The notes under the pieces: model-generated
Seen by the model: only the letters and a program-made list of their open reading frames with translations
Databases searched by the model: none
Told to the model about the DNA's origin: nothing
Made by a program: the position numbers and the translations under genes
Part shown: positions 1-6,992 of the stretch, piece by piece
Numbering within the stretch: position 1 is the first letter of the stretch
Layout: every line of letters begins with the position of its first letter
Source of the DNA: an alpha proteobacterium SCGC AAA288-E13
GTDB taxonomy: Bacteria; Pseudomonadota; Alphaproteobacteria; Pelagibacterales; Pelagibacteraceae
Assembly: GCA_000504605.1 (NCBI GenBank)
Contig: AZHQ01000014.1
Coordinates: forward strand, 12,776 to 19,857
DNA length: 7,082 nt
Reading direction: 5' to 3'

Positions 1-246
1 GAATTTCGAAAAAATACAAATTATCACCAAACGATTGGAAAATGTCATTCTACTGTTGGCGTTGCAATTTTAAATACTTCAATCACTATTGTTTTTGGTT
101 TTTCTATTTTGTATTTATCAAATTTTATACCGACTATTTATTTTGGTATTTTTACTGGAATAGCTATGTTGTTAGCCTTAATATCAGTTTTAACGCTTTT
201 GCCAAAATTAATTCTATTAATACAACCTTTTGGTAAAACTAATTAA
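1..246 (+). CDS. RND/MMPL-family exporter, C-terminal fragment
   Basis: Only the last 81 codons and the TAA stop are present, in frame 1; the gene begins before the window. The peptide opens with a short polar stretch (EFRKNTNYHQTIGKCHST). Two hydrophobic membrane segments follow, at about residues 19-41 and 44-74. It ends in the short tail QPFGKTN. The pattern of HSTVGVAILNTS, then SNFIPTIYFGIFTG, then LLPKLILLIQPFG matches what I know of the last two transmembrane helices of RND-superfamily (COG1033/MMPL-like) inner-membrane transporters. These use the proton gradient to move lipids or other hydrophobic substrates; the substrate cannot be told from this fragment. It is followed 39 bases later by cvpA on the same strand, and co-transcription is possible. 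Another hydrophobic permease C-terminus remains possible. Confidence 0.7.
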   Translation, partial: EFRKNTNYHQTIGKCHSTVGVAILNTSITIVFGFSILYLSNFIPTIYFGIFTGIAMLLALISVLTLLPKLILLIQPFGKTN

Positions 247-285
247 TTATTTAAAATTTTGACAAAGCCAAAATAGATATCAGAA

Positions 286-822
286 ATGATTGATGTTATT
301 TTTAATTATCTTACACTTTTTGATGTGATATACGCAGCAATAACTTTATTAACTGTAATCCAATGTTCGAAAAAAGGCTTTACGCTGAGTTTACTTTCAA
401 CTTCAAAGTGGATTTTAGCTATCATTATAACAATAATTGTCGTTCCAAAATTAAAACCTTGGACAAACAATTACATCAAATCCGAGTATGCAGTTGATAT
501 TGGATTGGGAATTATTGTATTTTTGTTGGCTATTTTTATTATCTTGTTGGTTAGCAAAGGTATAAATAAAGTTATAAAATATTCCGGTTTAGGTGGATTA
601 GATGCTTTCTTTGGTTTTTTATTTGGTTTTTTGAAGGGTTATATTGTGAGTGTTATTTTATTTTCACTAGTTAATTGGTTGCATCCATACGAAAAATGGC
701 CAATGAAAGTTGAGGAATCATTTACCTTTTCATATGTAAACAATGGTAGTAATTTTTTAATTGAAATACTTCCTAATGAAGAAAATTACATTGATACAAA
801 GGAAAAAATTGAAAATATTTAA
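286..822 (+). CDS. cvpA: CvpA family inner-membrane protein
   Basis: This 178-residue protein has four hydrophobic segments, at about 9-27, 33-54, 70-90 and 113-132, followed by a polar C-terminal tail of about 45 residues. The segment GLGGLDAFFGFLFGFLKG (101-118) is the characteristic CvpA family glycine-rich motif leading into the fourth helix. CvpA (colicin V production protein) is an integral inner-membrane protein, known in enterobacteria for its link to colicin V export and to envelope stress tolerance; its molecular activity is not settled. It often lies directly upstream of purF, as here, and the two genes overlap by 14 bases (809-822), which suggests one transcript and translational coupling. 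The ATG at 286 gives a start right before the first membrane segment (MIDVIFNYLTLFDVIYA). No clear Shine-Dalgarno sequence precedes it. The tail is shorter and less acidic than in many homologues I know. Confidence 0.88.
   Translation: MIDVIFNYLTLFDVIYAAITLLTVIQCSKKGFTLSLLSTSKWILAIIITIIVVPKLKPWTNNYIKSEYAVDIGLGIIVFLLAIFIILLVSKGINKVIKYSGLGGLDAFFGFLFGFLKGYIVSVILFSLVNWLHPYEKWPMKVEESFTFSYVNNGSNFLIEILPNEENYIDTKEKIENI
798..803 (+). promoter_or_regulatory. Ribosome binding site that sets the purF TTG start
   Basis: AAAGGA lies five bases before TTG at 809, inside the 3' end of cvpA. It is the only clear Shine-Dalgarno match near the beginning of purF. The upstream in-frame alternatives, TTG 761 and ATG 776, have none. 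Starting at 809 puts 11 residues before the catalytic cysteine, which fits the known short PurF propeptide. Confidence 0.7.
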
Positions 823-2257
823 TCCTAAACTAAAAGAAGAATGTGGGGTTTTTGGAATAAGCAACAATTTGGATGCCGCTGCTTTAACTGCCTTAGGATT
901 ACATGCTCTTCAACACCGAGGACAGGAAGGATGCGGAATTGTATCTTTTGATGGGAAAAATTTTCATTCAGAAAAAAGATTAGGCTTAGTAGGAGATAAT
1001 TTTACAAAAGGAAAAGTTATAAAAGGGTTGCCTGGTCAATTTGCGCTGGGACACAATCGCTATTCAACAACGGGTGGAACAACTTTAAGAAATATTCAAC
1101 CATTTTTTGCAGATCTTCATGGTGGAGGAATAAGTATTGGACATAATGGAAATCTTACAAATGCTATTACTTTGAGAGAAAAACTCATAAAAGATGGCAC
1201 AATTTTTCATACCACTTCTGATACAGAAACTATCGTTCAGCTTATAGCAAAATCAAAGAGACAAACAATGATTGATAGAATTATAGATTCTCTATTTCAA
1301 ATACAAGGGGGCTATGCTTTAGTAATATTAACAAACAATATTCTTATTGCCGCAAGAGATCCGTTCGGAATTAGACCTTTGATTGTAGGAAAATTAAAAA
1401 ACTCTTACATATTTGCTTCTGAAACTTGTGCGTTGGATATCATTGGTGCCAAATTCATTAGAGAAGTTGAAAATGGTGAAGTAGTAGTTGTTGAAAATGA
1501 AAATTTAAAAAGTATTAAGCCTTTTCCTAAAAAAAAAAGTAGACCTTGTGTCTTTGAATATATTTATTTTTCAAGACCGGATAGCGTACTAAATAATAAA
1601 TGTGTCTATGAATATAGAAAAAATTTTGGTTATGAATTAGCAAAAGAATCTCATGTTGATGCTGATATTATTGTGCCAGTTCCTGATTCAGGGGTTCCCG
1701 CGGCTATAGGTTATAGTCAAAAAACTGGAAAAAGCTTTGAATTAGGGATAATTAGAAATCATTATGTGGGAAGAACTTTTATTGAACCCACACAAAATAT
1801 AAGAAGTCTTGGGGTAAAACTAAAATTAAGCGCAAATAAATCTTCATTAGAAGGTAAATCTATAATTTTGATTGATGATTCATTAGTAAGAGGAACAACC
1901 TGTCATAAAATAGTAAAAATGTTATACGCTGCTGGAGCAAAAGAAGTCCATGTCAGAATTGCTAGTCCAGAAATAAAATTTCCTGACTTTTATGGGGTTG
2001 ATACACCTACCAAAAAAGAATTGTTGGCTGCTAACTATACTATTGAAGAAATGTGCAAATTTATTAATGCAAATTCCTTAAAATTTTTATCATTAGAGGG
2101 ATTATATAAAGCTATGGGCTTTGACAAAAGAAATGATCTTTATCCACAACTTACCGATCATTATTTTACAGGAGACTATCCAGTTAAACCGATTGATAAT
2201 CTAGGTAACAGTAAAGTTACACAGTTATCGCTCTTAAGCAGTGGTCAAAAAAATTAA
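809..2257 (+). CDS. purF: Amidophosphoribosyltransferase (PurF), propeptide-bearing type without Fe-S cluster
   Basis: PurF makes 5-phosphoribosylamine from PRPP and glutamine in the cytosol, the committed first step of IMP synthesis. From the TTG start the protein has 482 residues. KEECGVFGI places the N-terminal nucleophile at Cys12 after an 11-residue propeptide that must be removed, as in the Bacillus-type enzyme. The class II glutaminase domain follows, with ALQHRGQEG (33-41), HNRYSTTG (82-89), GHNGNL (111-116) and SDTE (137-140). The phosphoribosyltransferase domain has VPVPDSG (289-295), IRNHYVGRTFI (315-325) and the PRPP loop IDDSLVRGTT (355-364). Of the four cysteines that bind a 4Fe-4S cluster in B. 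subtilis PurF, only the first (Cys247) is kept. The others fall in PDFYGVD (392-398) and a cysteine-free TDHYFTGDYP (449-458), so no cluster is expected; this is usual for alphaproteobacterial PurF. The start overlaps cvpA by 14 bases. The HD-domain gene begins 7 bases after the stop. Confidence 0.96.
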   Translation: MKIFNPKLKEECGVFGISNNLDAAALTALGLHALQHRGQEGCGIVSFDGKNFHSEKRLGLVGDNFTKGKVIKGLPGQFALGHNRYSTTGGTTLRNIQPFFADLHGGGISIGHNGNLTNAITLREKLIKDGTIFHTTSDTETIVQLIAKSKRQTMIDRIIDSLFQIQGGYALVILTNNILIAARDPFGIRPLIVGKLKNSYIFASETCALDIIGAKFIREVENGEVVVVENENLKSIKPFPKKKSRPCVFEYIYFSRPDSVLNNKCVYEYRKNFGYELAKESHVDADIIVPVPDSGVPAAIGYSQKTGKSFELGIIRNHYVGRTFIEPTQNIRSLGVKLKLSANKSSLEGKSIILIDDSLVRGTTCHKIVKMLYAAGAKEVHVRIASPEIKFPDFYGVDTPTKKELLAANYTIEEMCKFINANSLKFLSLEGLYKAMGFDKRNDLYPQLTDHYFTGDYPVKPIDNLGNSKVTQLSLLSSGQKN

Positions 2258-2264
2258 ACCCGTA

Positions 2265-2819
2265 ATGGAAAAAGTAAAATTTAAACAAATGAAGGAAGGC
2301 TCAAAAGAAGATTATCTTCTTTTAAATAAATTAGAAAAAAAATTTATTGAAGGTACCGCAGATCGAATTCTTGAAACAATGCAAGGATTAACCTCGGGTC
2401 TTGTTGGATATCAAATTAATCGTCTTGAACATTCATTACAAACAGCAACTAGAGCTTTGAAAGAGAATGCTTCTGATGAAATGATTGTTGCTGCCTTGTT
2501 GCATGATATAGGAGATGAACTTGCACCAAATAATCATGCCGAATTCGCTGCTGCAATTTTAAAACCTTATGTAAGTGAAAAAACTGCATGGATTGTTGAA
2601 AAACATGGAATATTTCAAATGTACTATTATGCTCATCATTTAGGTTTCAATAAAAATGAAAGAGACAAATACAAAGGTCACAAATATTATCCAGTAACCG
2701 CAGAATTTTGTGAAAAATGGGATCAAACATCATTTGATCCAAATTATAAGTCGCTACCCCTAAAAGAATTCGAGCCTTACGTGAAAAAAATTTTTGGCAG
2801 AATTCCTTATTCAAACTAA
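2265..2819 (+). CDS. HD-domain protein, PhnZ-like (possible mixed-valence diiron oxygenase)
   Basis: This soluble protein has 184 residues from ATG 2265. Candidate metal ligands appear in HD-superfamily order: His56 (in NRLEHSLQTA), His80-Asp81 (in AALLHDIGD), His91 (in NNHAEFAAA), His114 (in VEKHG) and a late Asp153 in a Lys-Trp-Asp context. The extra histidines and late aspartate, the small size and the Tyr49/Glu55 just before the first ligand resemble PhnZ and related HD-domain diiron oxygenases of organophosphonate breakdown, rather than nucleotide phosphohydrolases. That is family knowledge recalled without alignment, and the substrate is unknown; a phosphohydrolase role cannot be excluded. 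The gene starts 7 bases after purF and is very likely co-transcribed with it. No phosphonate genes (such as a PhnY-like dioxygenase) are visible nearby. An upstream GTG (2241) would overlap purF, and ATG 2289 is another possible start; none has a clear ribosome binding site. No signal peptide or membrane segment is seen. Confidence 0.75.
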   Translation: MEKVKFKQMKEGSKEDYLLLNKLEKKFIEGTADRILETMQGLTSGLVGYQINRLEHSLQTATRALKENASDEMIVAALLHDIGDELAPNNHAEFAAAILKPYVSEKTAWIVEKHGIFQMYYYAHHLGFNKNERDKYKGHKYYPVTAEFCEKWDQTSFDPNYKSLPLKEFEPYVKKIFGRIPYSN

Positions 2820-2842
2820 AATATTAGGATTTATTGTTGAAG

Positions 2843-2874
2843 TTTTTTTTATTTTAAATTCGTTTATTTAAAAT
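2843..2874. terminator. Possible weak terminator region between convergent genes (T8 run plus AT-only inverted repeat)
   Basis: A run of eight T (2843-2850) lies 24 bases after the HD gene stop. Next to it is a perfect 9-base inverted repeat, ATTTTAAAT at 2851-2859 and ATTTAAAAT at 2866-2874, with a six-base loop. The right arm contains the first base of the purQ stop codon's + strand TTA (2864-2866), so the repeat overlaps the end of purQ. The stem has no G-C pair, and the T run stands before rather than after the stem on the + strand, so it is not a canonical intrinsic terminator on either strand. The placement between two convergent genes is the main argument. Confidence 0.25.
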
Positions 2875-3658
2875 AATTATGAGCATTTTTAAAAATTTTA
2901 TAACCATCTGCATATAATTTTTCTTTGTATGACAACTTATTTTTTAACTTACATTTTCGACTTATCCAATTAGGTCTCTGTGAAGAGTATATTGCTCTTT
3001 CAGGATGAGGCATCATCGCTAGCACATTCCCTTTTGCATTAGTAATGCCAGCAATATCCTCTATTGAACCATTTGGATTTTGTGGAAATTTTCCTTTAGC
3101 CAACGAACCATAATTGTCTATATATTTGCATGCTATTAATTTTTCTTTCTTTAATTTCACCATAATTTTTTTGTCTAACAAAAATTTACCCTCTTGATGT
3201 GCTACCGGTAAATTTAAATATTTAATTTTTTTTAACCAAGGACTTTTTCGATTAGTAACTTTTAATTTTATCCACCTACATTGATAAGTTGCTATATCAT
3301 TCTCTACCAAAGCAACTTCTCTTTTATATCCATCTAAGCTCGGAACTATTCCAAGATTTACTAATATCTGGCAACCGTTACAAATACCTATTGCTAATTT
3401 ATCTTTCTCAATAAAATTGATAATGTGTTCTAATAAATTATTTCTAATTTTGTGAGCCATCGCATTACCAGAACCTGTGTGGTCTCCATAGGAAAAACCA
3501 CCTGGAAATGCCAAAATTTGAAATTTATTGAGTTTTTTTGGACTTTGAATTAAATCATTAACATGAACAATATCACCTTTAATTCCAACAATTTTAAAGG
3601 CGTTCAATGTTTCGTCTTCACAATTAATTCCATACCCAGATAAAATTAATACTTTCAT
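2864..3658 (-). CDS. purQ: FGAM synthase glutaminase subunit (PurQ, long form)
   Basis: PurQ is the class I glutaminase that feeds ammonia to PurL for converting FGAR to FGAM, step 4 of purine synthesis. The 264-residue protein starts with the typical MKVLILSGYGINCEDE and has the oxyanion-side PGGFSYGD (52-59). The nucleophile is Cys93 in GICNGCQ, PVAHQEGKF spans 151-159, NPNGS spans 194-198, and the catalytic His218 and Glu220 are in MMPHPER. It is longer than the roughly 220-residue PurQ that works with PurS and small PurL in most Alphaproteobacteria. This fits the form that accompanies fused PurSL. The ATG at 3658 overlaps the TGA that ends the shifted purL frame (ATGA, 3658-3655), the usual sign of translational coupling. 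An AAGGA lies about 12 bases upstream, inside the purL tail. All catalytic residues are present. Confidence 0.93.
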   Translation of the reverse strand: MKVLILSGYGINCEDETLNAFKIVGIKGDIVHVNDLIQSPKKLNKFQILAFPGGFSYGDHTGSGNAMAHKIRNNLLEHIINFIEKDKLAIGICNGCQILVNLGIVPSLDGYKREVALVENDIATYQCRWIKLKVTNRKSPWLKKIKYLNLPVAHQEGKFLLDKKIMVKLKKEKLIACKYIDNYGSLAKGKFPQNPNGSIEDIAGITNAKGNVLAMMPHPERAIYSSQRPNWISRKCKLKNKLSYKEKLYADGYKIFKNAHNYFK

Positions 3659-3815
3659 AGTGAAAATAAATCCTTTTTGTATTTTTCCTCTAAAGAATTA
3701 ATATTAATTGTAAACTTTTCTTTTTTTTTCATCATGCAGATAATTTTTTTACTTTTTACAACTTTACCAATTAACAATAGTTGATTTTTTTCAAAATAAT
3801 TTTTCAAATTTTTTT
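3655..3815 (-). pseudogene. purL: Out-of-frame 3' end of purL
   Basis: Reading the - strand one base later than the main purL frame gives about 48 codons, from NYFEKNQLLLIGKVV to a TGA at 3657-3655. LLLIGKV followed by a short beta-type segment (KFTININS) and a basic helix (LEEKYKKDLFSL) is what I expect of the last 50 residues of PurL, which the main frame lacks. The two frames meet around an A7 tract (T7 at 3809-3815 on the + strand) next to a second A5 tract. Losing one A there would join them into a protein of roughly 983 residues ending in a four-base overlap with purQ. This could be a sequencing or assembly error, a real mutation, or a site of transcriptional slippage. Confidence 0.8.
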
Positions 3816-6610
3816 CTTTTTGAAGGACTGATGGTAATGATAATTCTGCTTTGAGATTCTGAAAAAAGTATATAACTATTTTTTATATTTGTATTAATTT
3901 TTGGTATATTACTTAAATTCACTTTTAATCCCATCTGAGAAGCTATTGCCATTTTTGCTAAAGAAACTGCAAGCCCGCCGAGCCCAACGCTAATTGCTGA
4001 ATTAATTAAATTTTTTTGATTTGCTCTATTAAAATCATTATAATTTTTTTTAGCAATAACATTATTTACTTGTGGAACTAATCCATTTTCATAACCAAAA
4101 ACTTTTTCAAATTCTGATCCACCCATTTCACTACCTGTTTTTCCTATTATATATATGAGATCACCTTGTTCTTTAGGTACTATCGATAACAAATTATTAT
4201 AATTTTCAATAATTCCTATAGAAGATATTAATAGTGTTGGTGGAATAGAAATTTTTATTTTTCTATTTCTTTTGTTGTAGCCGTTAAAATCATTATACAT
4301 ACTGTCTTTGCCAGAAATGAAAGGTGTAGAGAAATTAGTTGACAAATCATAACAGGCTCTTAAAGCTTCTTTTAATTGATAAATTTTTTCAGGTTCTTCA
4401 GGGCTACACCAGCAAAAATTATCCAATAGAGCGATATTTGATAAATTACATCCCGTTACTATTAGATTTCTTATTGCAGTATCAATACTACAAGCTGCCA
4501 TACTATAAGCATCAAGATTAGAATAATTAGGATAAATACCTTGTGAAATTACAATACTTCTTTTTGAATCAAATAAAGGTTTTATTGCTGTACAATCTGA
4601 AAATACTTTTCCCTTTCCCTGAAGTGGCTTAACAATTGATGTACCTTGTACCTCATGGTCATATTGCGAACTAATAAATTCTTTGGAACAAATATTGGGG
4701 CTTGATAACATTCTTAACAAAGCATTTTTAAAATTAATTATTTTTTTACTATTTGATTTAATTTTTTTTGGTAAGAATTTTTTGCTTTTAAGAATTTTTT
4801 TTGGATATCCTTCGTGAAGAAAATCCATGTCTATACTAAGTATTTCCTTTTTTTTAAATCTAACAATCGCCTTTTTTTCTTTAATAAATTTTCCTATCGC
4901 TGTTGCCTCAACACCTCTTTTATTCAATAAATTAATTACTTTTTTTTCATTTTTAGCTGAAACAGACATGGTCATTCTCTCTTGAGATTCTGAAATCCAT
5001 ATTTCCCAAGGTTGTAAGCCTGGATATTTCAATGGGACCAGATCAAGATCTACAATAAATCCACCAGATTCCTTTGCCATTTCACCAACCGAAGAGGAAA
5101 GTCCTCCGGCACCATTATCCGTTATACTATTGTATAGATTATCACTTCTGATCTCCTTAATAATTGCATCAGAAAACTTTTTTTGAGTAATTGGATCTCC
5201 TATTTGGACTGCAGTAACGGGACTTCGTTTATCTAATTCTTCTGATGAAAATGTCGCTCCATGTATACCATCTTTTCCGACTCTTCCCCCTATCATAAGA
5301 ATTGTATCTCCAGATCTAGCTTTTTTAATATGAGTGTATTTACCTTTTATTTTTTTTGGAATGAGACCTACCGTGCCACAAAAAACTAGAGGTTTAGCTG
5401 AATAACCATCGTCAAAATAAATAAAGCCCTGTGGAGTTGGAATTCCCGAACAGTTTCCTCCAACTTTAACTCCATCAATTACTCCTTTTATTATAAATCT
5501 TGGTGATAAAAGTTGATTTTTTCTATTTATTGATCTGTAAAATTCATAACGCTTATTTGGATAAGCAAAACAAAAACCATATGTATTACTAATAGGTTTA
5601 GCTCCTTTGCCAAAACCTATACAATCTCTATTAACACCTGTAATTCCCGTAAGCGAGCCACCAAATGGATCAAGTGCTGACGGGGTGTTATGAGTTTCTA
5701 CTTTATGACAAACTGTCCAATTTTTGTCAAAGCTTATGCCACCGGCATTATCTGAAAATAAAGATACACAAAAATTATCTTTTCTTTTATTTATTATTTT
5801 TTTGGTCGCACCTCTAATATAAGTATCAAATAATCCTTTTTGTGAATTATCAACTTTTGATGAAAAGATCTTATGTTTACAATGTTCTGACCATGTTTGA
5901 GCCAATGTTTCAATTTCAATATCTCTGGGTTTTCTTTTCTTGTCTTTAAAATATTTTTTAATTATTTTAAGTGATTGGATATCTAAACCAAGTGTACCTC
6001 TACGGATACCTTTTCTATCCTTAATTCCTTCTTTTCCAATCTTTTCTAAATTTGAGTCACCTATATTAAGATTTACAGATTGCACAATACTTTTACTATT
6101 CAAGATAATTTTTGGCTGTTCTAATAAACTATTCATATCTCTGATAAAATCTTTTAAACTTTTTGAAACAACTTTGTTAATCAAAGAATTAGAAAATTCA
6201 TTAGCTATATTATTAATCACAGATTTGCTTTTTGTTGATAAAAAAAATGCTTGAGAACTATGAATTTTAAAATCATTACGATTAAGACCAAGACCTTCGC
6301 AAATAATTTCGGTTGCTGTATTTCCAAGATTATCTGTAACTCCAGGTAAATATCCTATTTCTAAAATCCATGAAAAATTTCCAAATTTTTTTAAAACCTC
6401 ATTGATATTTTCATTGGTAAATAATTGTTGAGAAATTGGATTCATTAGCAACCCACACGCGAGCTGATAATTTTTTTTGCTCTGTATAGTATTAAACTTA
6501 TAGATGTCGCAAATTTTAATATTTTTTATTAACTTACGCCCAAAAAATGATTGTAAACTTTTTTCACGTCCAGTTTTAAATTTATTTATGACTTGAATTT
6601 GCCTATACAT
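3791..6610 (-). CDS. purL: FGAM synthase, fused PurS-PurL type (frameshifted at the 3' end)
   Basis: This is the ATP-dependent synthetase of step 4 of purine synthesis (FGAR to FGAM), acting with PurQ. The open frame gives 939 residues. Residues 1-160 form an N-terminal extension with two PurS-like halves, the second marked by IGYLPGVTDN (85-94). A linker leads to the signature TWSEHCKHK (239-247). The first AIRS-type half has KVETHNTPSALDPFGG (303-318), GGNCSGIPTPQG (384-395), GGRVGKDGIHGATF (441-454), ITDNGAGGLSS (496-506) and ISESQERM (539-546). The second half has DHEVQGTSIVKPLQGKG (651-667), GKDSMYND (767-774) and SESQSR (917-922). At about 983 residues when repaired, it is longer than small PurL (about 740) and shorter than single-chain PurL (about 1,300), which includes the glutaminase. 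This matches the PurSL form I recall from Deltaproteobacteria and others. The usual THNHP reads THNTP here. ATG 6610 is the only sensible start; no Shine-Dalgarno sequence is seen. Confidence 0.93.
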   Translation of the reverse strand: MYRQIQVINKFKTGREKSLQSFFGRKLIKNIKICDIYKFNTIQSKKNYQLACGLLMNPISQQLFTNENINEVLKKFGNFSWILEIGYLPGVTDNLGNTATEIICEGLGLNRNDFKIHSSQAFFLSTKSKSVINNIANEFSNSLINKVVSKSLKDFIRDMNSLLEQPKIILNSKSIVQSVNLNIGDSNLEKIGKEGIKDRKGIRRGTLGLDIQSLKIIKKYFKDKKRKPRDIEIETLAQTWSEHCKHKIFSSKVDNSQKGLFDTYIRGATKKIINKRKDNFCVSLFSDNAGGISFDKNWTVCHKVETHNTPSALDPFGGSLTGITGVNRDCIGFGKGAKPISNTYGFCFAYPNKRYEFYRSINRKNQLLSPRFIIKGVIDGVKVGGNCSGIPTPQGFIYFDDGYSAKPLVFCGTVGLIPKKIKGKYTHIKKARSGDTILMIGGRVGKDGIHGATFSSEELDKRSPVTAVQIGDPITQKKFSDAIIKEIRSDNLYNSITDNGAGGLSSSVGEMAKESGGFIVDLDLVPLKYPGLQPWEIWISESQERMTMSVSAKNEKKVINLLNKRGVEATAIGKFIKEKKAIVRFKKKEILSIDMDFLHEGYPKKILKSKKFLPKKIKSNSKKIINFKNALLRMLSSPNICSKEFISSQYDHEVQGTSIVKPLQGKGKVFSDCTAIKPLFDSKRSIVISQGIYPNYSNLDAYSMAACSIDTAIRNLIVTGCNLSNIALLDNFCWCSPEEPEKIYQLKEALRACYDLSTNFSTPFISGKDSMYNDFNGYNKRNRKIKISIPPTLLISSIGIIENYNNLLSIVPKEQGDLIYIIGKTGSEMGGSEFEKVFGYENGLVPQVNNVIAKKNYNDFNRANQKNLINSAISVGLGGLAVSLAKMAIASQMGLKVNLSNIPKINTNIKNSYILFSESQSRIIITISPSKRKKFEKLF

Positions 6611-6692
6611 AAAATTTACAAAATAGAATGATAAACAAAAAAATGTTACAAAGAATCATTCAAAGATTCTCTTATAACAAATAAAATTATTT
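6611..6692. promoter_or_regulatory. Divergent spacer between purL and purM, probable promoter region
   Basis: These 82 bases separate the diverging starts of purL (-) and purM (+), so both promoters should lie here or within the gene ends. The spacer is almost entirely A and T. Candidate -10 boxes on the + strand are TATAAC (6673-6678) and TAAAAT (6682-6687, with TTCAAA at 6659-6664 seventeen bases upstream); the second would give a nearly leaderless purM message. On the - strand TATCAT (6632-6627) is possible but lacks a well-spaced -35. I see no Shine-Dalgarno sequence for either gene, no PurR-like palindrome and no riboswitch fold. Individual boxes are not reliable in DNA this AT-rich. Confidence 0.35.
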
Positions 6693-6992
6693 ATGACTGT
6701 GTATAAAGATGCAGGTGTTGACGTTGTTTCTACTAATAAGCTAATCAAAAAAATAACTTCCCTATCTTCAAAAACAAATAGGCCAGGTAAAATGGGAAAA
6801 ATTGGAAGTTTCGGAGGAATGTTTGATTTAAAAATGTGTAAATATAAAGATCCAATACTAGTTACATCTTCAGATGGAATTGGAACAAAAACTATCTTAG
6901 GCATAGCTGCTAATAAGTTAGATGGACTTGGATTTGATCTCGTTGGGATGTGTCTTAATGATATAATTTGTCATGGTGCTGAACCACTATTT
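6693..6992 (+). pseudogene. purM: Phosphoribosylformylglycinamidine cyclo-ligase (AIR synthase), N-terminal 100 residues only
   Basis: PurM closes the imidazole ring of FGAM with ATP to make AIR, step 5 of purine synthesis, directly after PurL/PurQ. The first 100 codons are clear: YKDAGVD (4-10), RPGKMG (30-35), GSFGGMFDL (38-46), the ATP/metal motif DGIGTK (61-66), FDLVGMCLND (81-90) and GAEPLF (95-100). The protein should then continue with a Phe-Leu-Asp-Tyr-like stretch and about 245 more residues. Instead, after base 6992 the frame gives a hydrophobic string that is unlike PurM and stops at 7046. Identity is therefore lost at a sharp point while the first 300 bases are intact. The ATG at 6693 gives the usual PurM N-terminus. 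The gene may be whole in the organism if the junction is an assembly fault. Confidence 0.85.

Noticed and set aside
42..236. A 64-codon + strand frame rich in Phe, Tyr and Trp
   Set aside because: It lies out of frame within the exporter C-terminus, whose frame 1 reading has clear RND-type membrane segments; the aromatic-rich composition is typical of a shadow frame in T-rich DNA.
259..264. TTGACA as the -35 box of a cvpA promoter
   Set aside because: No acceptable -10 box lies 16-18 bases downstream; that position falls at the cvpA start codon. The match may be chance.
3655..3730. A small separate gene starting at an ATG in the purL-purQ gap
   Set aside because: Its sequence continues seamlessly upstream into PurL-like residues (LLLIGKV), so it is better explained as the shifted end of purL.
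4339..4521. A 60-codon + strand frame
   Set aside because: It is antisense to conserved purL sequence and has no recognisable motif or ribosome binding site.
5940..6254. A 104-codon + strand frame
   Set aside because: It is antisense to the purL linker region; its Ile/Leu/Ser-rich content is the mirror of Lys/Asn/Asp-rich coding on the other strand.
6656..6904. An 82-codon - strand frame
   Set aside because: It is antisense to the N-terminal part of purM, where the + strand has unmistakable PurM motifs.
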